From positions 372,001 to 436,000 of the forward strand of contig CANGDH010000001.1 in the NCBI GenBank assembly GCA_947452555.1: DNA of 64,000 nucleotides. Direction: 5' to 3'. The number at the start of each line of letters is the position of its first letter. Positions within the stretch are counted from its first letter, which is position 1. The position numbers were made by a program, and so were the translations under genes. Below are positions 19,152 through 32,800 of the stretch, piece after piece. This DNA comes from Bacteroidota bacterium. GTDB taxonomy: Bacteria; Bacteroidota; Bacteroidia; Chitinophagales; Chitinophagaceae. The notes under the pieces are model-generated. The model saw only the letters and a program-made list of their open reading frames with translations, searched no databases and was not told where the DNA came from.

Positions 19152-20921
19152 TTACATCTGTTCTGGAACAGCTATGCCTAATACATGCATTCCTTTTTGT
19201 AATGTGGCAGCAGTCAAAATTCCTAATTGTATTCTCAACTGTTTTTTCTCTTCTGTGTCGGCGTTGCTAATGGAATGCTCTGCATAAAAAGTATTAAACA
19301 ATTTAGCTAAGTTGAAAGTGTAAATTGCAACTTTAGAAGGGTCTAATGTTTCTGCAGCTTCATTAATGACCGCAGGGAAATTAGATAGTTCAATTGCTAA
19401 TGCTTTTTCTAATGGAAGTAATTCGGAATTGGTTAAACTAATACTAGTGCCTGTTTTTCTTAAAATACTTTTAATTCTAGCATGTGTGTATTGAATAAAA
19501 GGCCCTGTGAAACCATGAAAATCTATACTCTCTTCTGGATTGAAAATCATTTTCTTTTTAGGATCCACTCTTAATAAGAAAAACTTAAGTGCACCCAATC
19601 CAATCGTATTATAAAGTTCAGACAATTGTGATGGAGTAAATTCATTCACTTTACCTAATGACTCTGTTTTTTCTTTTGAAATATTAATCATCTCGTCCAC
19701 TAAATCGTCAGCGTCCACCACAGTCCCTTCTCGGCTCTTCATTTTCCCTGTAGGTAATTCAACCATACCATAACTTAAATGAAAAATACCGTCAGAAGCG
19801 GGAAGTTGTAATTTTTGACAAATTAATTTCAATACTTTGAAATGATAATTTTGTTCATCACCTACTACATAAATACTTGCATCAGTATTAAACTCTTCTT
19901 GTTTCATTTCTGCAAGACCAATGTCCTGCGTAATGTATACTGATGTTCCGTCTTTACGTCGTACAATTTTTTCGTCTAATCCGTCTGCAGTTAAGTCAAT
20001 CCAAACAGATCCGTCTTCTTTTTGATAGAACACTTTTTTCGCTAAACCCTGATTGACTAATTCCTTACCTAATAAATAAGTATTGCTTTCGAAATAGGTT
20101 TTAGCAAAATCAGATCCAATCTTTTTATAAGTAGTTTCAAATCCAGCATATACCCAGCTATTCATACGCTTCCACAATTCCAAGGTGGCATCGTCTCCTT
20201 GTTCCCATTTCAATAACATTTCTTGTGCACCTTTTTGAATAGGTGCTTCTTTTTCTGCTATGTCATGAGTCATGCCACCAGCCACTAATTCTGCTACTTG
20301 TGCCTTATAAGCGTCGTTAAATTTTACATAATAATCTCCAACAAAATGATCTCCTTTTTGGTTTGTATCTTCTGGAGTTGCTCCATTGGCAAATAACTGC
20401 CATGCTATCATACTCTTACATATATGAATGCCACGGTCATTTACAATGCAAGTTTTCACCACATCATTCCCTTGAATTTTTAAAATTTCAGCAATACTCC
20501 AACCTAAAAAATTATTTCTTAAATGACCTAAATGCAAAGGCTTGTTGGTATTAGGGGAGGAGTACTCCACCATAATTTTACGAGGACTTTCTATTTTTGG
20601 CAATAAGTTTTCTGGACTTAAATGCTTTATATAATCAAACCAATATTGATTGCTAATTGTGAAATTCAAAAACCCTTTTACTATATTAAAATTGGTTATA
20701 GTTCCTGGCATCGCAGCCAACATAGCATTGCCTAATTCGTTCCCTAAAACTTCAGGACTTTTCCCTAATTGCTTAACAAAAGCAAATAAAACAATAGTAT
20801 AATCTCCCTCAAATTCAGGCTTAGTTGCGTTGACTAATACCTGTTCGGGAGTTATATTAATGCCGTATAAGCTTTGAATACAATTAGATGTGGACTGTTT
20901 TAAATTACTTATTAAATTCAT
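19152..20921 (-). CDS. argS: Arginyl-tRNA synthetase
   Basis: VEYSSPNTNKPLHLGHLRNNFLGWSIAEIL, MKSREGTVVDADDLVDEM. Confidence 0.96.
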   Translation of the reverse strand: MNLISNLKQSTSNCIQSLYGINITPEQVLVNATKPEFEGDYTIVLFAFVKQLGKSPEVLGNELGNAMLAAMPGTITNFNIVKGFLNFTISNQYWFDYIKHLSPENLLPKIESPRKIMVEYSSPNTNKPLHLGHLRNNFLGWSIAEILKIQGNDVVKTCIVNDRGIHICKSMIAWQLFANGATPEDTNQKGDHFVGDYYVKFNDAYKAQVAELVAGGMTHDIAEKEAPIQKGAQEMLLKWEQGDDATLELWKRMNSWVYAGFETTYKKIGSDFAKTYFESNTYLLGKELVNQGLAKKVFYQKEDGSVWIDLTADGLDEKIVRRKDGTSVYITQDIGLAEMKQEEFNTDASIYVVGDEQNYHFKVLKLICQKLQLPASDGIFHLSYGMVELPTGKMKSREGTVVDADDLVDEMINISKEKTESLGKVNEFTPSQLSELYNTIGLGALKFFLLRVDPKKKMIFNPEESIDFHGFTGPFIQYTHARIKSILRKTGTSISLTNSELLPLEKALAIELSNFPAVINEAAETLDPSKVAIYTFNLAKLFNTFYAEHSISNADTEEKKQLRIQLGILTAATLQKGMHVLGIAVPEQM

Positions 20922-20939
20922 AAATTAGGGTTACTGTGG

Positions 20940-20947
20940 CAAAAGTA
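20940..20947 (-). promoter_or_regulatory. -7 box TACTTTTG of argS
   Basis: Minus strand TACTTTTG 18 nt upstream of the argS ATG. Confidence 0.45.
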
Positions 20948-20959
20948 ATTAATTAAGAT

Positions 20960-20967
20960 TATCTTTG
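20960..20967 (+). promoter_or_regulatory. -7 box TATCTTTG of the GtrA-like gene
   Basis: Plus strand TATCTTTG, 7 nt before the ATG at 20975. Confidence 0.5.
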
Positions 20968-20974
20968 GTGCTAC

Positions 20975-21475
20975 ATGTTGAAACTGCACGATTTTATTAG
21001 CAAATTAATTCTTGATCTAATAGATTGGGTATACCCGATTTTCAAGAAAATGATGCCCCTAAAAACCTTTAGATACGCCGCTTGTGGTGGTGCGAATACG
21101 GTTTTAGACATATTGCTATTTTTCGTTTCTTATAATTACATTTTACATAAGCAGCCTACACATTATGGCTGGCTTACTATCAGTCCTCATATAGCTTCCT
21201 TTATGATCAGCTTCTGCTTGACATTCCCTATTGGGTTTTACTTAAGTAGGTATGTGGTTTTTCAGGAAACGACTGTAAAAAAGTCAAAGCAGCTTTTTAA
21301 GTACTTTTTTGTGGTGCTTGGTTGTATTTTCTTAAACTATATTTTCTTAAAGCTTTTCGTAGATTATTTTGGTTGGTTTGCTACTCCAGCCAAGATTGTA
21401 ACCACATTTTTCGTGGTAATATTCAGTTACACAAGTCAAAAGAACTTCACATTTAAAGGTAGCGACAAGGAGTAA
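20975..21475 (+). CDS. GtrA family membrane protein
   Basis: FRYAACGGANTVLDILLFF ... FPIGFYLSRYVVF ... SYTSQKNFTFKG. Confidence 0.85.
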   Translation: MLKLHDFISKLILDLIDWVYPIFKKMMPLKTFRYAACGGANTVLDILLFFVSYNYILHKQPTHYGWLTISPHIASFMISFCLTFPIGFYLSRYVVFQETTVKKSKQLFKYFFVVLGCIFLNYIFLKLFVDYFGWFATPAKIVTTFFVVIFSYTSQKNFTFKGSDKE

Positions 21476-21617
21476 TCTGCCAATTTTGGCCTCTATTTAG
21501 ACTTATTTTGACTCATTTTCAGTAATATATGACATTATTGCACCCATTTTGTGTAAGTAATATTGTGGCATAAAGATTGCCTTGTATATGATAATTAATA
21601 ATTGAAAATTAATCAAA

Positions 21618-23522
21618 ATGGCAAAAATAATAGGAATTGACTTAGGTACCACAAACAGTTGTGTATCAGTTATGGAAGGTGGCGAACCTGTAGTTATCGC
21701 AAATGACGAGGGTAGAAGAACCACCCCATCTGTAGTCGCTTTCTTAAAGAATGGCGAGCGTAAAGTAGGTGATCCTGCAAAAAGACAGGCTATCACTAAC
21801 CCCGAAAATACGATTTCAAGTGTGAAGCGTTTTATGGGTCGTCGTTACAATGAAATTACAGAAGAGAAAAGTCACTGGAGTTACAAAATTGTACAAGGTG
21901 AGAACGATACGGTACGTGTAGATATTGATGGTCGTATGTATACACCACAAGAAATTTCTGCAATGGTTTTACAAAAGATGAAAAAAACTGCAGAAGACTA
22001 TTTAGGTCATGAAGTTACAGAAGCAGTTATTACTGTTCCTGCTTACTTTAATGATGCACAAAGACAAGCAACAAAAGAAGCTGGAGAGATTGCTGGTTTA
22101 ACAGTACGTCGTATTGTAAACGAGCCAACTGCTGCCGCATTAGCTTACGGTTTAGATAAGAAAAATATTGAGCAAAAAATTGCTGTTTTCGATTTAGGAG
22201 GTGGAACTTTCGACGTATCTGTTTTGGATTTAGGAGACGGTGTGTTTGAAGTAAAATCTACTAATGGAGATACACATTTAGGTGGTGATGACTTTGATAA
22301 AGTAATCATGGACTTTTTAGCTGACGAGTTTAAAAAACAAGAAGCTATTGATTTAAGAAAAGATCCAATGGCTTTACAACGTTTAAAAGAAGCTGCTGAA
22401 AAAGCGAAAGTTGAATTAAGTTCTTCTACAGAAACTGAAATCAACTTGCCTTATATCACAGCAGTAGACGGTGTTCCAAAGCACTTGGTATTAAAATTAA
22501 CAAGAGCAAAGTTTGAATCATTAGCAGATAATTTATTTGCACGATGTATTAAGCCTTGTGAAATTGCATTGAAAGATGCTGGATATTCTGTTTCACAAAT
22601 TGATGAAGTAATCTTAGTAGGTGGTTCTTCTAGAATCCCTAAAGTGCAAGAATTAGTGGAGAAGTTCTTTGGTAAAAAACCTAACCGTTCAGTTAATCCT
22701 GATGAAGTAGTTGCCATTGGTGCAGGTATTCAAGGTGGTGTTTTAACAGGTGACGTTAAAGACGTTTTATTATTAGACGTTACTCCATTAAACTTAGGTA
22801 TTGAAACAATGGGAGGTGTAATGACAACCATGATTGCTTCAAATACAACTATTCCAACTAAGAAAACTGAAGTGTATTCAACAGCAAGCGACAATCAACC
22901 AGGTGTACAAATTCATGTTATCCAAGGGGAGCGTCCAATGGCTGCACAAAATAAAAGTTTAGGTATGTTTAACTTGGATGGTATTCCACCAGCACCAAGA
23001 GGCGTTCCTCAAATTGAAGTAACTTTTGATATTGATGCAAACGGTATCTTAAACGTAAGCGCAAAAGACAAAGGAACTGGTAAAGAACAAAAAATCAGAA
23101 TTGAAGCGGGAAGTGGTTTAACTAAGGAAGAAATCGAGAAGATGAAAGCCGAAGCAAAAGCTAATGAAGCAACAGATAAAATTGAAAAAGATCGTGTTGA
23201 GAAATTAAACGAAGCTGATAGCTTGATTTTCCAAACGGAGAAGCAATTGAAAGAGTTTGGAGATAAGATCCCAGCTGACAAAAAAGCACCTATTGAGACT
23301 GCTTTGGAAACTTTAAAAGTAGCTCATCAAGCTCAGGATGTAACTCAAGTTGAAGCTGCTTTAGCTGCAATGAACACTGCTTGGACTGCTGCTAGTGAAG
23401 AAATTTACAAGGCACAACAAGGTGGAGCAGCTGATGCTCAACCACAAGGTGACGGTCAACAAGGTGGTGCTCAAGCTAGCAATGACACTGTTGAAGACGC
23501 TCAATTTGAAGAAGTAAAATAA
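21618..23522 (+). CDS. dnaK: Molecular chaperone DnaK
   Basis: [53 protein letters not shown]. Confidence 0.98.
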   Translation: MAKIIGIDLGTTNSCVSVMEGGEPVVIANDEGRRTTPSVVAFLKNGERKVGDPAKRQAITNPENTISSVKRFMGRRYNEITEEKSHWSYKIVQGENDTVRVDIDGRMYTPQEISAMVLQKMKKTAEDYLGHEVTEAVITVPAYFNDAQRQATKEAGEIAGLTVRRIVNEPTAAALAYGLDKKNIEQKIAVFDLGGGTFDVSVLDLGDGVFEVKSTNGDTHLGGDDFDKVIMDFLADEFKKQEAIDLRKDPMALQRLKEAAEKAKVELSSSTETEINLPYITAVDGVPKHLVLKLTRAKFESLADNLFARCIKPCEIALKDAGYSVSQIDEVILVGGSSRIPKVQELVEKFFGKKPNRSVNPDEVVAIGAGIQGGVLTGDVKDVLLLDVTPLNLGIETMGGVMTTMIASNTTIPTKKTEVYSTASDNQPGVQIHVIQGERPMAAQNKSLGMFNLDGIPPAPRGVPQIEVTFDIDANGILNVSAKDKGTGKEQKIRIEAGSGLTKEEIEKMKAEAKANEATDKIEKDRVEKLNEADSLIFQTEKQLKEFGDKIPADKKAPIETALETLKVAHQAQDVTQVEAALAAMNTAWTAASEEIYKAQQGGAADAQPQGDGQQGGAQASNDTVEDAQFEEVK

Positions 23523-23565
23523 GCTGAATCAGGTAAAACTGACTCTTTTTAAGCTAATAATAGAA

Positions 23566-23594
23566 AGCTCTCCAGAAATGGAGAGCTTTTTTTG
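23566..23594 (+). terminator. Rho-independent terminator of dnaK
   Basis: AGCTCTCC-AGAAAT-GGAGAGCT followed by a T-run. Confidence 0.88.
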
Positions 23595-23753
23595 TTTATT
23601 AAATAAGTAAAATAAATTTTAACTACTTAAACGTCTTATTGAATATCAGTAAGTTATAATGATATTTTTGTGTTGTATTATATTTTTTTTAATACGACAC
23701 AATGTTCTGACTACTATCATTTAAATAGAATTTAGTCTAAGAAAAAAAATACG

Positions 23754-23761
23754 TAAATTCG
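23754..23761 (+). promoter_or_regulatory. -7-like box TAAATTCG of the large surface protein gene
   Basis: TAAATTCG about 52 nt upstream of the ATG. Confidence 0.35.
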
Positions 23762-23813
23762 CGCCCGCTCTATATAAAAGGAGCTTTGATTACGTATTTA
23801 TTAAATTTTTTAT

Positions 23814-26800
23814 ATGTTTAGTTGTAAAAAGGTGTTTAGGTCGGTAATAATACTTGTTACTACTGTGGTTCTATCTCAAAATCTAGTTCTCGCTCAATCT
23901 ACAGTTTTTAAAACTGGGTCGGCTATAATTGACATGGGAGGTGCAGGTGCGCCAACGGTCAATAACTCATTAAAACCTTATGGATTAATATATGCTTTAT
24001 TGAGTGGGTACAATGTCCCTGTTAATGGGGTAATTGGTCAGTCCAAAGTGAAAGACGGTATTGATTTCACTTATGGTGCGAAAAGTTATAAAGGGGGTAC
24101 ATATGTTATTTCTGCTGAAATGATTAGTCCAGACGTTAAAGCATTATTGACAAGTTGGGCTACTCAAGGAGTATTAATAGACTACACAACATCAGATTTA
24201 ACGGTAAATGTTACTTATAAAATAGCCTTCGCTCCAAAATGGGTAATGGATAAAACTAATGGTAATATCGCAGTAGCCTATTTAACTGCTGCAGGTATTC
24301 CAGCTGCTGCATATTCATTTAAAGACCCTAGTGAATTAGGAAGTTGTGATGATATTTTTGTTTTACCGCACGCTAGTCCAACATGGAACACACATAATAA
24401 TTTATTTAAGTTTAATAGAGATTATAGAGGTGCAATTTATGTAAGTTGTTCAGCAGGTAGTGCATTAGAATCATTGTATAAAGATTCTAGTGACGGTAGT
24501 AGATATTCAATGAATTTCTTAACAACAACTGGTTTAGTACCTGCAAGTACACATGCTGCTGCAGTTACTCCTTTTGTTCATCAATTTCCTACAGAACCCA
24601 TCGCACAATATATAGGCAAAACAGATGCTGCTCAAATTAAAGGAGCTGAGGTGGTTTACTTACCTAAAAAAGGGGGGAGATGGAATACAGGTACTAAAAT
24701 TTTAACATTAAGTCCAACACAATCAAATATTCCAACATTATCTGATGGCCCTGCAGCTATAAACGTATTTGGAAGAGGTTTTGATGATCCATCTAGAGGT
24801 TATGTTTTTTATGAAGCAGCTCACTCTGTGGCAGGAACAACAGCAGAGTTTATTGCAGCGCAAAGAATGTTCTTCAATTTTAGCTTTTTTGCATTAGGTG
24901 ATAAAGCAGCAAATTCAGCTTTGTCATTAAGTTTGAATAATGTTTCAGGAACTTCTACGGTTCCCACTCAATTAAATGGTAATAGTGTTTCACATCCTAA
25001 TTCTTATACTTTTGTTGCTACTGCTTCCACAGCGGACACTTATACTTTCCAATGGAAGTCTTCAGTGCCAGGTAGTTTTTCTACACCAACAAACACTACA
25101 ACAACTAGTACAGTAGTATTCACACCTAATGATGTAACAAGTGCAACACAGGCAGTAATTTCATGTATAGCTACTGCAAGTACTTGTTCTAGATCAGCTT
25201 TTGATTCTAAAGGGACAACTGTAATACCATCCGTTCCATCTTTAAATTCAGCAGCTTTAACATTAAATGTAAAATCTGACTGTGCTAATAATGCTTTTAC
25301 ATTTAATGTATTTGATAGTGTAGTGGATGTAAATGCAGGTGCAAGAACATTGTCGGTTACTACTACTCCTTCAAATGGAACTATCTCAGTAAATGCAACA
25401 TCTGGAGCTGTTACTTATACTCCTAATTCCATGTTTCAAGGTACGGAAACTTTAAACTATACCATTAGTAATGGAGGTGTTTCAACTCCAGCTTCAAACA
25501 CAATTACGATTTATGTAGGTAAATCATCTACTGCGCCTAAATTAACAAATGACACTTATACTTCAATTCTTGAAAATCAATTGACTGTTTTAAGAGTTTT
25601 AGATAACGATAAAAATAATCCAAGTTCGAGTTTAAAGGATAAACTTTTTATTAGAGAAATTACATCTCGACCTGCAAAAGGTTACGTCTATATTAATAGT
25701 GATCGTACCTTATCATATGTTTCCAAAAAAAATACTTCAGTTGCAGATTATACTGAGTCATTTTCATATGAAGCATGTAATGACTTAGGTTTATGTTCAA
25801 TTGCAACCGTTACAGTATCTGTAGTAGATTGTGGTTGCGGAACTGATCTTTATAAATTAGGAATCAGTACTGGTGGCTCTAGTGGTACTATTACGTTGAC
25901 TGCAACTGCAGATTCCTACATAGATAAAAATAGTACAAGTACAAATTATTATAATGCATCAGAGTTAAGATTAAGTGGAAGTAGTAGTAGAACTAGAGTC
26001 CCTTTATTTAAATTTGATTTGAGTACTATTCCAACAGGAGTAACAATAAATTCTGCATATCTTAAAACATATTTATCACAAACAGCTGATTTAAGTTCCA
26101 ATAACCCTTTTCCTGCTACTATTTATCCACTAAAAAGAGATTGGGTAGAAAATGGTGTCACTTGGACAAAATTTAATTCAACCACAAATTGGGGGACTTC
26201 TGGTGCTACAAGTTCTGGTACAGATTATGTTAGTATTACATCTGCTCCAACTTTTACTAGTCCAGGAACTAATTCTTCCACTTCTGCTGGTACTTTAATT
26301 CAATCAGATATTAAAAACATTGTAAATGGTTGGATTAATGGCACTTATACAAATTATGGATTAATCATTTTTCCAACTTCTACATCAAGTAGTTCTTCGG
26401 TTTATTTAGGCTCTAAAGAAAATACGAATTCACCAGTTTCATACAAGCCTTTACTTGTTGTTAGTTATGGCGGAACTTCTTATAATTGTATTTCAATTCC
26501 AACAAATTATAAGCCGATTGTTTATTTAGACAATGTAACTACAGCGTCTAATACTAATTTAAGTATTACCCCTTTATTAAATGATTTTAATTATTATACA
26601 AATACTAATTCAATTACTTCATTTACTCAACCTGCTCATGGTACAGCTTCAAGAAGTAGTAATACTATTACCTATATACCAAATGGTTCTTTTGTTGGTA
26701 ATGATACATTAACATATACAGTAACTGATGCGACAAATAGTCAAACTAATACCGCAACAATCATTATTGATGTTACAAGAGTTGCCCCTGTAATTAATCA

Positions 26801-29800
26801 TGATGAAGCATCTACACCTTCTGCTACTCCAATAACTATAAATGTTTCTGCTAATGATTCAGATCCTCAAGGCTCATTAGACGTTCCAATAATTACAAGT
26901 AATCCAAAATTCGGTATTGCTACCATTAGTGGAAATAGTATTTTGTACACTCCCAATGCTGGTTATGTAGGAAAAGATACTTTGGTTTATTTAAGAGCAA
27001 GTGCTGCAATTGTGGGTGCTTGTAGTTTGCCATTGTCAGATACTGCATTAGTTGTAATTACAATAACCAATAGAGTTCCATTGGCTACAAATGATAATAT
27101 TTCAGCGAGTTCTTGTAAGCCAATTGAAATGGATTTATTAGTTAACGACCAAGATCCAGAAGGTACTCCTTTAACTATTTATATTATTTCAAATCCAACG
27201 CATGGCATTATTACAAAAGATGCAAATGGTAAATACATTTACACTTCTGCAAGTAATTATGTAGGGGCTGATCAATTTACCTATAAAGTCAAAGACGGGT
27301 CAACAGATTCTTTATCAAGTACGAATGCAACAGTTTCAATAAATGTGTCTGCTGCTTCTATTAACCATGCTCCCAATGCAGTGGATGATACAGACAACAC
27401 AGTAGTTAATCAAGATGTGAGCACGGACGTGATTGCAAATGACTCAGATCCAGATAATGATGGAATTTCAATAAATATAACTGCATCAGGTTTACAAGCA
27501 CCTTCACACGGTAGCATTCAACTATTAGGGAATGGTCAGATAAGTTATATGCCAACTGCAAATTATACTGGTACAGATACTTATCAATATCAAGTATGTG
27601 ATAACAATATAAATTGTTCAGGTATAAGTGGTAATTTATGTTCAATTGCTACTGTGACAATTACAATTAAAGCCTTACCGATTAGTATCTCTGGTACAGT
27701 TTGGAATGATATAGATAAAAGTGCAAGTGGATTTACAACAATTCGAAATGGTTACGAAGTTGGATCAAATGCATTCAATGGTTTATATGCACATTTAGTG
27801 GATGCTTCCAATAATGTCATAGACCAAGCACCAATTGCTTATGACGGTACTTATTTATTTAGTAGTGCACCTTCTAATGCAACTAGTTTGAAAATCGTTT
27901 TAAACAATCAATTATTTGCTTTAGGTTCTACAATTACAATTGGATCTATTCCAACTGGGTTTGCAAGTACAACACCTTTAATAACTTCTACATTTAATAC
28001 TACTGTTTCGGATATAGCTGGTCAAGATTTTGGTATCAATCAATTACCAACTGCCAATTCATTTACATTTGCAGAACAAACAAACCCTTCACCTTCTAGT
28101 TTAACAGTAACTTCCAACAAGTTTTCTGGTTCGGATGCAGATGGAACTATAAATGGGTTTCATTTTACAAGTTTCCCAAATAGTGTAGTAAGTATCACCA
28201 TTAACTCTGTTACTTATACAAGTTCAAGTTGGCCGGTAGATGGCGTTACCGTTGGTACAGCAAGCTTAACAGTTAGTATTGTTCCAAATGCAGGAACTGT
28301 ATCTCCAACAATTAGTTTTAAAACTATAGATAATGCTGGTTTTGAAACGACTACAGCTGCTTCAATTACTTTACCACTTTATATACAATTAACTGCAGGA
28401 ACAATTTCTTTAAATGCAGGAACAAGTTCAACAAGTGTAACCTATTGCGGGCCTACTGTACCGTCTGCTTTTTATTCTTTAACGAGTCCGGCAGGAGGTA
28501 GAGGTACTATTTTATACCAATGGGAGAAATCCACTGATGGTTCTTATTGGGTTCCTAAAACTGGTGCAACTTCTATTGACTATACACCAACCGCTTCGCT
28601 TGATTCAACAACTTATTATAGAAGAAAATCTTATACTTCAATTGACCTTGCAGTGTATAGTAATACCATTACAGTAACTATTAATGCATTGCCTACTATA
28701 ACTGCATTTACAAATGGTTCTAGATCAGGTACAGGTATTGTAGTAGTTGATGCAACAGCAGGTGCCAATAGTACTGTTGATTGGTATAGTCTAATTAAAG
28801 CTGGCTCATTATTATCTAGTGGAACAGTTTCTAATACTGCTATATCATATACATCTCCTTCGATTTCTACAACAACAATTTATTTCGCACAAGCAAGAGA
28901 TTTATTAACTTCTTGTTTGTCTGCCAATAGAACTGCAGTCACTGCAGAAGTTATAGGTACAATTAACGGAGGTGTAATTAGTGCAGATCAAGCATTATGT
29001 GGAACAAGTATTCCAGATTTAATTGCATCGGACGTACTTGCATCAGGCACTGGTACCATAACTTATCAATGGCAGTCGTCTACAACATCTTCATTAACTG
29101 GATTCACAAATATTACATCAGAAACTGGTGAAACTTTACAACCAGGAACCATTTCCGCTACTACCTATTATAGAAGAGATGTTACAGCAAATTCAGGTTC
29201 TGGAATTTTAACATCTACGTCTAACGTCATTACTGTAACAGTAAATCCATTACCAGCTTTACCTATTGCTGTTAATAAAGCAAGAACTGGAGTAGGTACT
29301 GTATTATTATCTGCATCTACGCCAACTGGTATTACAGTTGATTGGTATGATGATAATATTTTAACCAATGTTCTAGCAACTGGTACAAATAATTTTACAA
29401 CTCCAGAGTTAGCAGATACTACAAGTTATTATACTGTTGCAAGAAATATTGCAACAGGTTGTTCTACAAGTACAACAGAAGTAATTGCAATTGTAAATGA
29501 AGCATTTAATGGTGGGATAATTAGTGGACCTTCTAATGTTTGTATTAATAGTATCCCAGCTTTATTAACATCAAGTTCATTAGCAAATGGGGGCACAAGG
29601 GACTTAACTGGTGCAACATTAGGTTCCTATACTTATCAATGGGAGTCTTCTACCACTTCAACAAGTGCAGGATTTTCTGCAATTAGTGGTGCAATAAGTA
29701 CCACATATCAAAGTGGTACACTTTCTTCTACAACATTTTTTAGAAGGAAAGTTACTACACCTAATGATCCTGCTGCTTATTCTAATGTAATTACTATTAA

Positions 29801-32800
29801 TGTAAACGCCTTACCAACAATTAGTACAATTATTAATAGTGCTATTTGTGCTGGTTCAGGTATTGTTTTAACTACTACGGGTGCGGCTACTTATTCATGG
29901 TCACCAAGCACTGGATTAAGTGCAACAAATATTGCTTCTCCAACAGCGAGTCCAAGTACAACTACTGTTTATGCTGTTACAGCTATAGACTTAAATGGTT
30001 GTTCAAATACAGCTTCAACAACCATAACGGTAAATGCATTACCTACCATCACACTAGGTTCAACTACTTCAGTTAATTCAAGAGCAATAAGTTTCAATTT
30101 GCCTTATACAGCTACAACAGGAAGTCCATCAACTTTTAATATATCGACAACATCGCCAAATGCATTGTCTGGATTTACTGCAATTTCTAATGCAAGTTTA
30201 AGTTCAAGTCCAATTGCTATAACGATTCCTGCAAGTGCGGCAGGTACGTATAATTTCAATATTAATGTAACTAATACTACTACTAGTTGTACATCACCTA
30301 ATGTAGGCTTTACAGAAATTATTACATTAGCTCCACCAAGTGGATTAAGCTATACTTCTCCAAATGTGTATACAACAGGGGTTACTATAACAAATCTTAA
30401 TCCAACAGTAACTGGTACTGTGACAAATTATACTATTAGCCCTAGTTTACCTGCTGGCTTAGTGATTAATGCAATTACAGGTATCATAAGCGGCACTCCA
30501 AATTCAGCTTCACCAATTACTACTTATACGGTGACAGCTTCAAACACTAGTGGTTCAGTTACTGCAAATGTTATTATAACAGTTTTAAATAATTCAGTGG
30601 TTCAGCCTCAGGGGGGAATTACTGCTGTTGATTATAAACTACTAACTACCGATTCCGTAAAAATAAAAGTAAATATTACAGCTGGACAAACACCATTTAC
30701 AGTTATTATTTCAAATAGTTTGAATTCGGATATAGATACTGTATTGAATGTTTTAAATGGTGATACATTAACATTTAAACCAATTAGTTCAAGTGCTAAA
30801 TTTACAATCACAAAAATTATTGATGCAAATTCAATAGTGAGAGCTAGTGGATTTACAAAAGACACAACGAAGATTAATATCTTAAAGCCAAATATTGCAT
30901 TAACATTAAAGGCATCTGCTGCTGTAAAACAACCAGACAACTCTTTTAAAACTACCTTGTCATTAAAGATCAAAAATTCGGGTGAACTAGACTTAGGAAA
31001 TGTTCAGGTTAATGCTAATTTAAGTGATGTTTTCCCAGCTGGGATTAATTATAGACTGGATAGTGTAAAAGTGGTAAATGGTAATTTTAGAATTAACCCT
31101 AATTATTTAGGAAATGGTTCGGCTACTAGTCCTTCAAGTATTAATCCAAATAAAGGACTTGTTGCAACTTCAGGTATTAAGTCAAATGCAGTACTCGATG
31201 CGAACTATTTATTCGACAATGGAGCTAATTTAGCTATTAATCAAGAAGGCTTGGTACAATACTATTTGTCAATTGGAGCAACTACACAAAATGTTGTTTT
31301 GAAATTACAATTCGTTTCAACTGGTGCAGGACAATTAACAAATTCAAATGGTATTGTAAGTCAACAAAGTTCTATTGCAGTTTCTGACGATGGTTCAAAT
31401 TTGGCAAAACATCCTAATAATACAAATTCGGGCACCCCATTGCCAACTTATTTACCTTTATTCCCAGTGGAGAAAATTGGAACTTCATTATCAGTAGGTG
31501 CTGCTACAGTTGTATCAGGTGGCTATACTTTCCCTTTTGTATTAAAAATTAAGAACTATGGTAATTTAAATTTAGATAGTTTAGTTATTACACAAAATTT
31601 TGCAAATACATTTACTGCTCCTGACAATGCAACAATTGTGGGAACTCCAACTTTTACAGGTAATTTAGGTCTAAATACTGGCTTCAATGGTTATACTGAT
31701 ACTTTGTTAGTAGACCATAATGGAAAATTAGTAGTGGGGGATAGTGCAACAATATCATATACTTTATTAGTTAGTACCAATAAGACAAGTGCAACATGGC
31801 TGAATCAATTTATTGGGTCAGGCCATTCAACGTTAGATTATACATTAGTTTCTGATAGTTCAACCGCTGGCTCAAATCCAGATCCAAGTGGTGACAATGA
31901 TCCATTAGAGTCTGAGTTAACGAGATTCTATATTAATTATCTTCCACCAGCGCCTCCTACAGTAGACAATAAATTATATTTATATCAAAGTGTTACACCT
32001 TCTACAATAAGTTCTTTGGTTAAATCTTACCCAATTGGAACGGTTCCTGTATGGTGTAATATTGCAACAGCTATTTGTGCTACAACAGCCCCTACAATGC
32101 CAACAATTATTGGTAGATATGTTTATCAATTAAGATCATACGATACTACTTCTAAATTGTATAGTGTTGCTTATGTAAATGATACAATAACAATTAAGCC
32201 TCCAGTTCCTTTGGTAATGGATTCTACCTATATTATTGGTGTTAAAAATAATCCTTTAAATGTTGGAGTTCAAGTAAAAGGAATGACTGGAAGTACTTTG
32301 AATTATTTTTATAAAACAGTTAAACAAAATGCAGTTCCGGTATTAGGAACAATTGCAGGTACTTTAAATTATACTGCTAGTCAAATTGTTAATTCAATTG
32401 AAAGTGATACAACTTCATTTAAAGTTATAATGTTAAATGTCATTGATGTTATTCATTTGCAAAAAATTGCAGGAGAAGCGGTTTTACAATCTAACTCTAC
32501 ATTTAATGTTCCGTTTACATTTGTTGTAAGTAATCTTACTAATAAAATAATGGATAGTGTAGTGATAGTAGATAATTTATTAAATTCAGTATTGTCGCCA
32601 AGTACTTATAGTGTTATAAGTGTAACAAGTACTGGCAAATTAATTGCTAATCCAGTTTTCAATGGTGCTTCAGATCAAATGCTTTCTAAATACACTAGTA
32701 AGTTAGATCCATTTGCAAAAGACACAATTCATTTTGTTATGAATTATGTGCCAAATGGAATTACAGGAATTTTATCTAATACTGCAATCGTTAAGGCAAC

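Noticed and set aside
22145-23281. Minus-strand ORFs of 88-99 aa within dnaK
   Set aside because: Antisense to a certain gene, with Ser/Phe/Lys-rich shadow translations.
30632-30973. 113-aa minus-strand ORF within the 3120-aa gene
   Set aside because: Antisense shadow ORF with no recognisable signal or motif.
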